Source: Kitasatospora paranensis (GTDB lineage Bacteria > Actinomycetota > Actinomycetes > Streptomycetales > Streptomycetaceae). Taken from it: DNA of 64,000 bases. The stretch spans positions 7,688,001-7,752,000 of the forward strand of contig NZ_BAABKV010000001.1 of NCBI RefSeq assembly GCF_039544005.1. The letters are read 5' to 3'. Both the position numbers and the translations under genes were made by a program. How positions within the stretch are numbered: position 1 is the stretch's first letter; each line of letters opens with the position of its first letter. Below, one piece after another: positions 63,559 through 64,000 of this stretch. Below the pieces are notes generated by a model, which was not told where the DNA came from, ran no database searches, and was given only the letters and a program-made list of their open reading frames with translations.

Positions 63559-63658
63559 CCCCGAAACCGGCGCGGGGCGGTCATGCGGTTGGGCGCGGGC
63601 GTCCGCGTAGCGCAGGAGCATGGGTCCGGCGTCGGAGGCGGCCCGAGGAGCCGGGGCT

Positions 63659-64000
63659 AGGGATCGTCTTCAAAGAAGATCAAGGGATGAGAGATCACGT
63701 TCGGCGTGATAGGTCGTCATGAGCTCTCGGATGTGGAGTGGGAGGAGCTGTCCCGGTTCCTGCGGAGGTCGGGGACCGGGCGGCCGAGGTCGGACGAACG
63801 ACCGGGGCGTGCTGAACGGGATCGTGCGGAAGCTGCGGACCGGGTCCGCCTGGCGGGACGTCCCGGAGCGTCACGGCTCCTGGCAGACCCTCTACGCGCG
63901 TTTTCGCAGGTGGGCGCTGGACGGCACGTTCTCCCGCATGCTGGAGCAGGTTCAGGCGGAGAAGGACGGGGCCGGGGACATCGACTGGCTGGTGTCGGTC
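63659..64000 (+). mobile_element. IS5-type insertion sequence, copy 2 (cut by window end)
   Basis: The left end AGGGATCGTCTTCAAAG aligns with the left end of copy 1 (AGGGTTGTCTTCAAAG), and the following bases (GATGAGAGATCA and CGTCATGAGCTCTCGGAT) are shared. Copy 2 is on the plus strand, opposite to copy 1, and is clearly diverged, so it is not a recent duplicate. Confidence 0.75.
63706..64000 (+). CDS. IS5-type transposase, N-terminal part, copy 2 (partial, frame break)
   Basis: From GTG 63706 the frame reads GRHELSDVEWEELSRFLRRS and breaks near 63797. The continuation encodes VLNGIVRKLRTGSAWRDVPE, SWQTLYARFRRWALDGTFSR and the first catalytic region DIDWLVSV up to the window end. About three quarters of the residues match copy 1 by eye. 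The break and the divergence suggest an old, possibly dead copy. Confidence 0.75.
   Translation, partial: MIGRHELSDVEWEELSRFLRRSGTGRPRSDERPGRAERDRAEAADRVRLAGRPGASRLLADPLRAFSQVGAGRHVLPHAGAGSGGEGRGRGHRLAGVG

Overview
The window is very GC-rich DNA with short G/C-ended codons, GTG starts, GGAG-type ribosome binding sites, CebR-type operators, an ECF42 sigma factor with its DGPF partner and many secreted polysaccharide hydrolases. All of this fits a Streptomyces or Kitasatospora chromosome, probably an accessory part of it. No rRNA, tRNA or CRISPR array was seen.

Layout. 1-5.4 kb: the cut-off 3' end of a class II lanthipeptide synthetase, an aminoglycoside 2'-N-acetyltransferase, a HAD hydrolase and small envelope and regulatory genes. 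5.4-36.5 kb: a carbohydrate island. It holds a GH12 endoglucanase and a divergent clan GH-A hydrolase sharing two CebR/CelR-type operators, LacI and TetR regulators, a sodium:solute symporter, a GH127-type beta-L-arabinofuranosidase with six ricin-type repeats, a GH3 enzyme, a five-gene sugar-import operon (binding protein, two permeases, GH43, LacI), two GH26-like enzymes and a GH64 beta-1,3-glucanase. The GH3 and GH64 genes each have a 16-bp palindrome with a shared GAGAGCGCTCTC core. Together these genes look built to attack hemicellulose and beta-glucan outside the cell, import oligosaccharides, and switch on by sugar-released LacI repressors.

36.5-60.3 kb: ordinary and accessory genes. 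They include VanZ, MFS/DeoR, a uridine kinase, a zinc-ribbon protein, an MMPL exporter with divergent MarR, an APC permease, a polyprenyl synthase, a DGPF/ECF42 pair running into a tyrosine-recombinase remnant, a membrane protein/XRE/quinone oxidoreductase operon with a probable leaderless promoter, a 0.5-kb graveyard of gene fragments, and a drug exporter with divergent MarR. 60.3-64 kb: two related IS5-type elements in inverted orientation flank two divergent genes of unknown function (592 and 103 codons), the best candidate here for an undescribed system.

A warning for users: about twenty genes are split by single-base frame breaks. Most are repaired by adding one base, usually to a run of G or C. 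This looks like homopolymer error in the assembly rather than biology. I give the repaired gene extents and name the break position in each entry.
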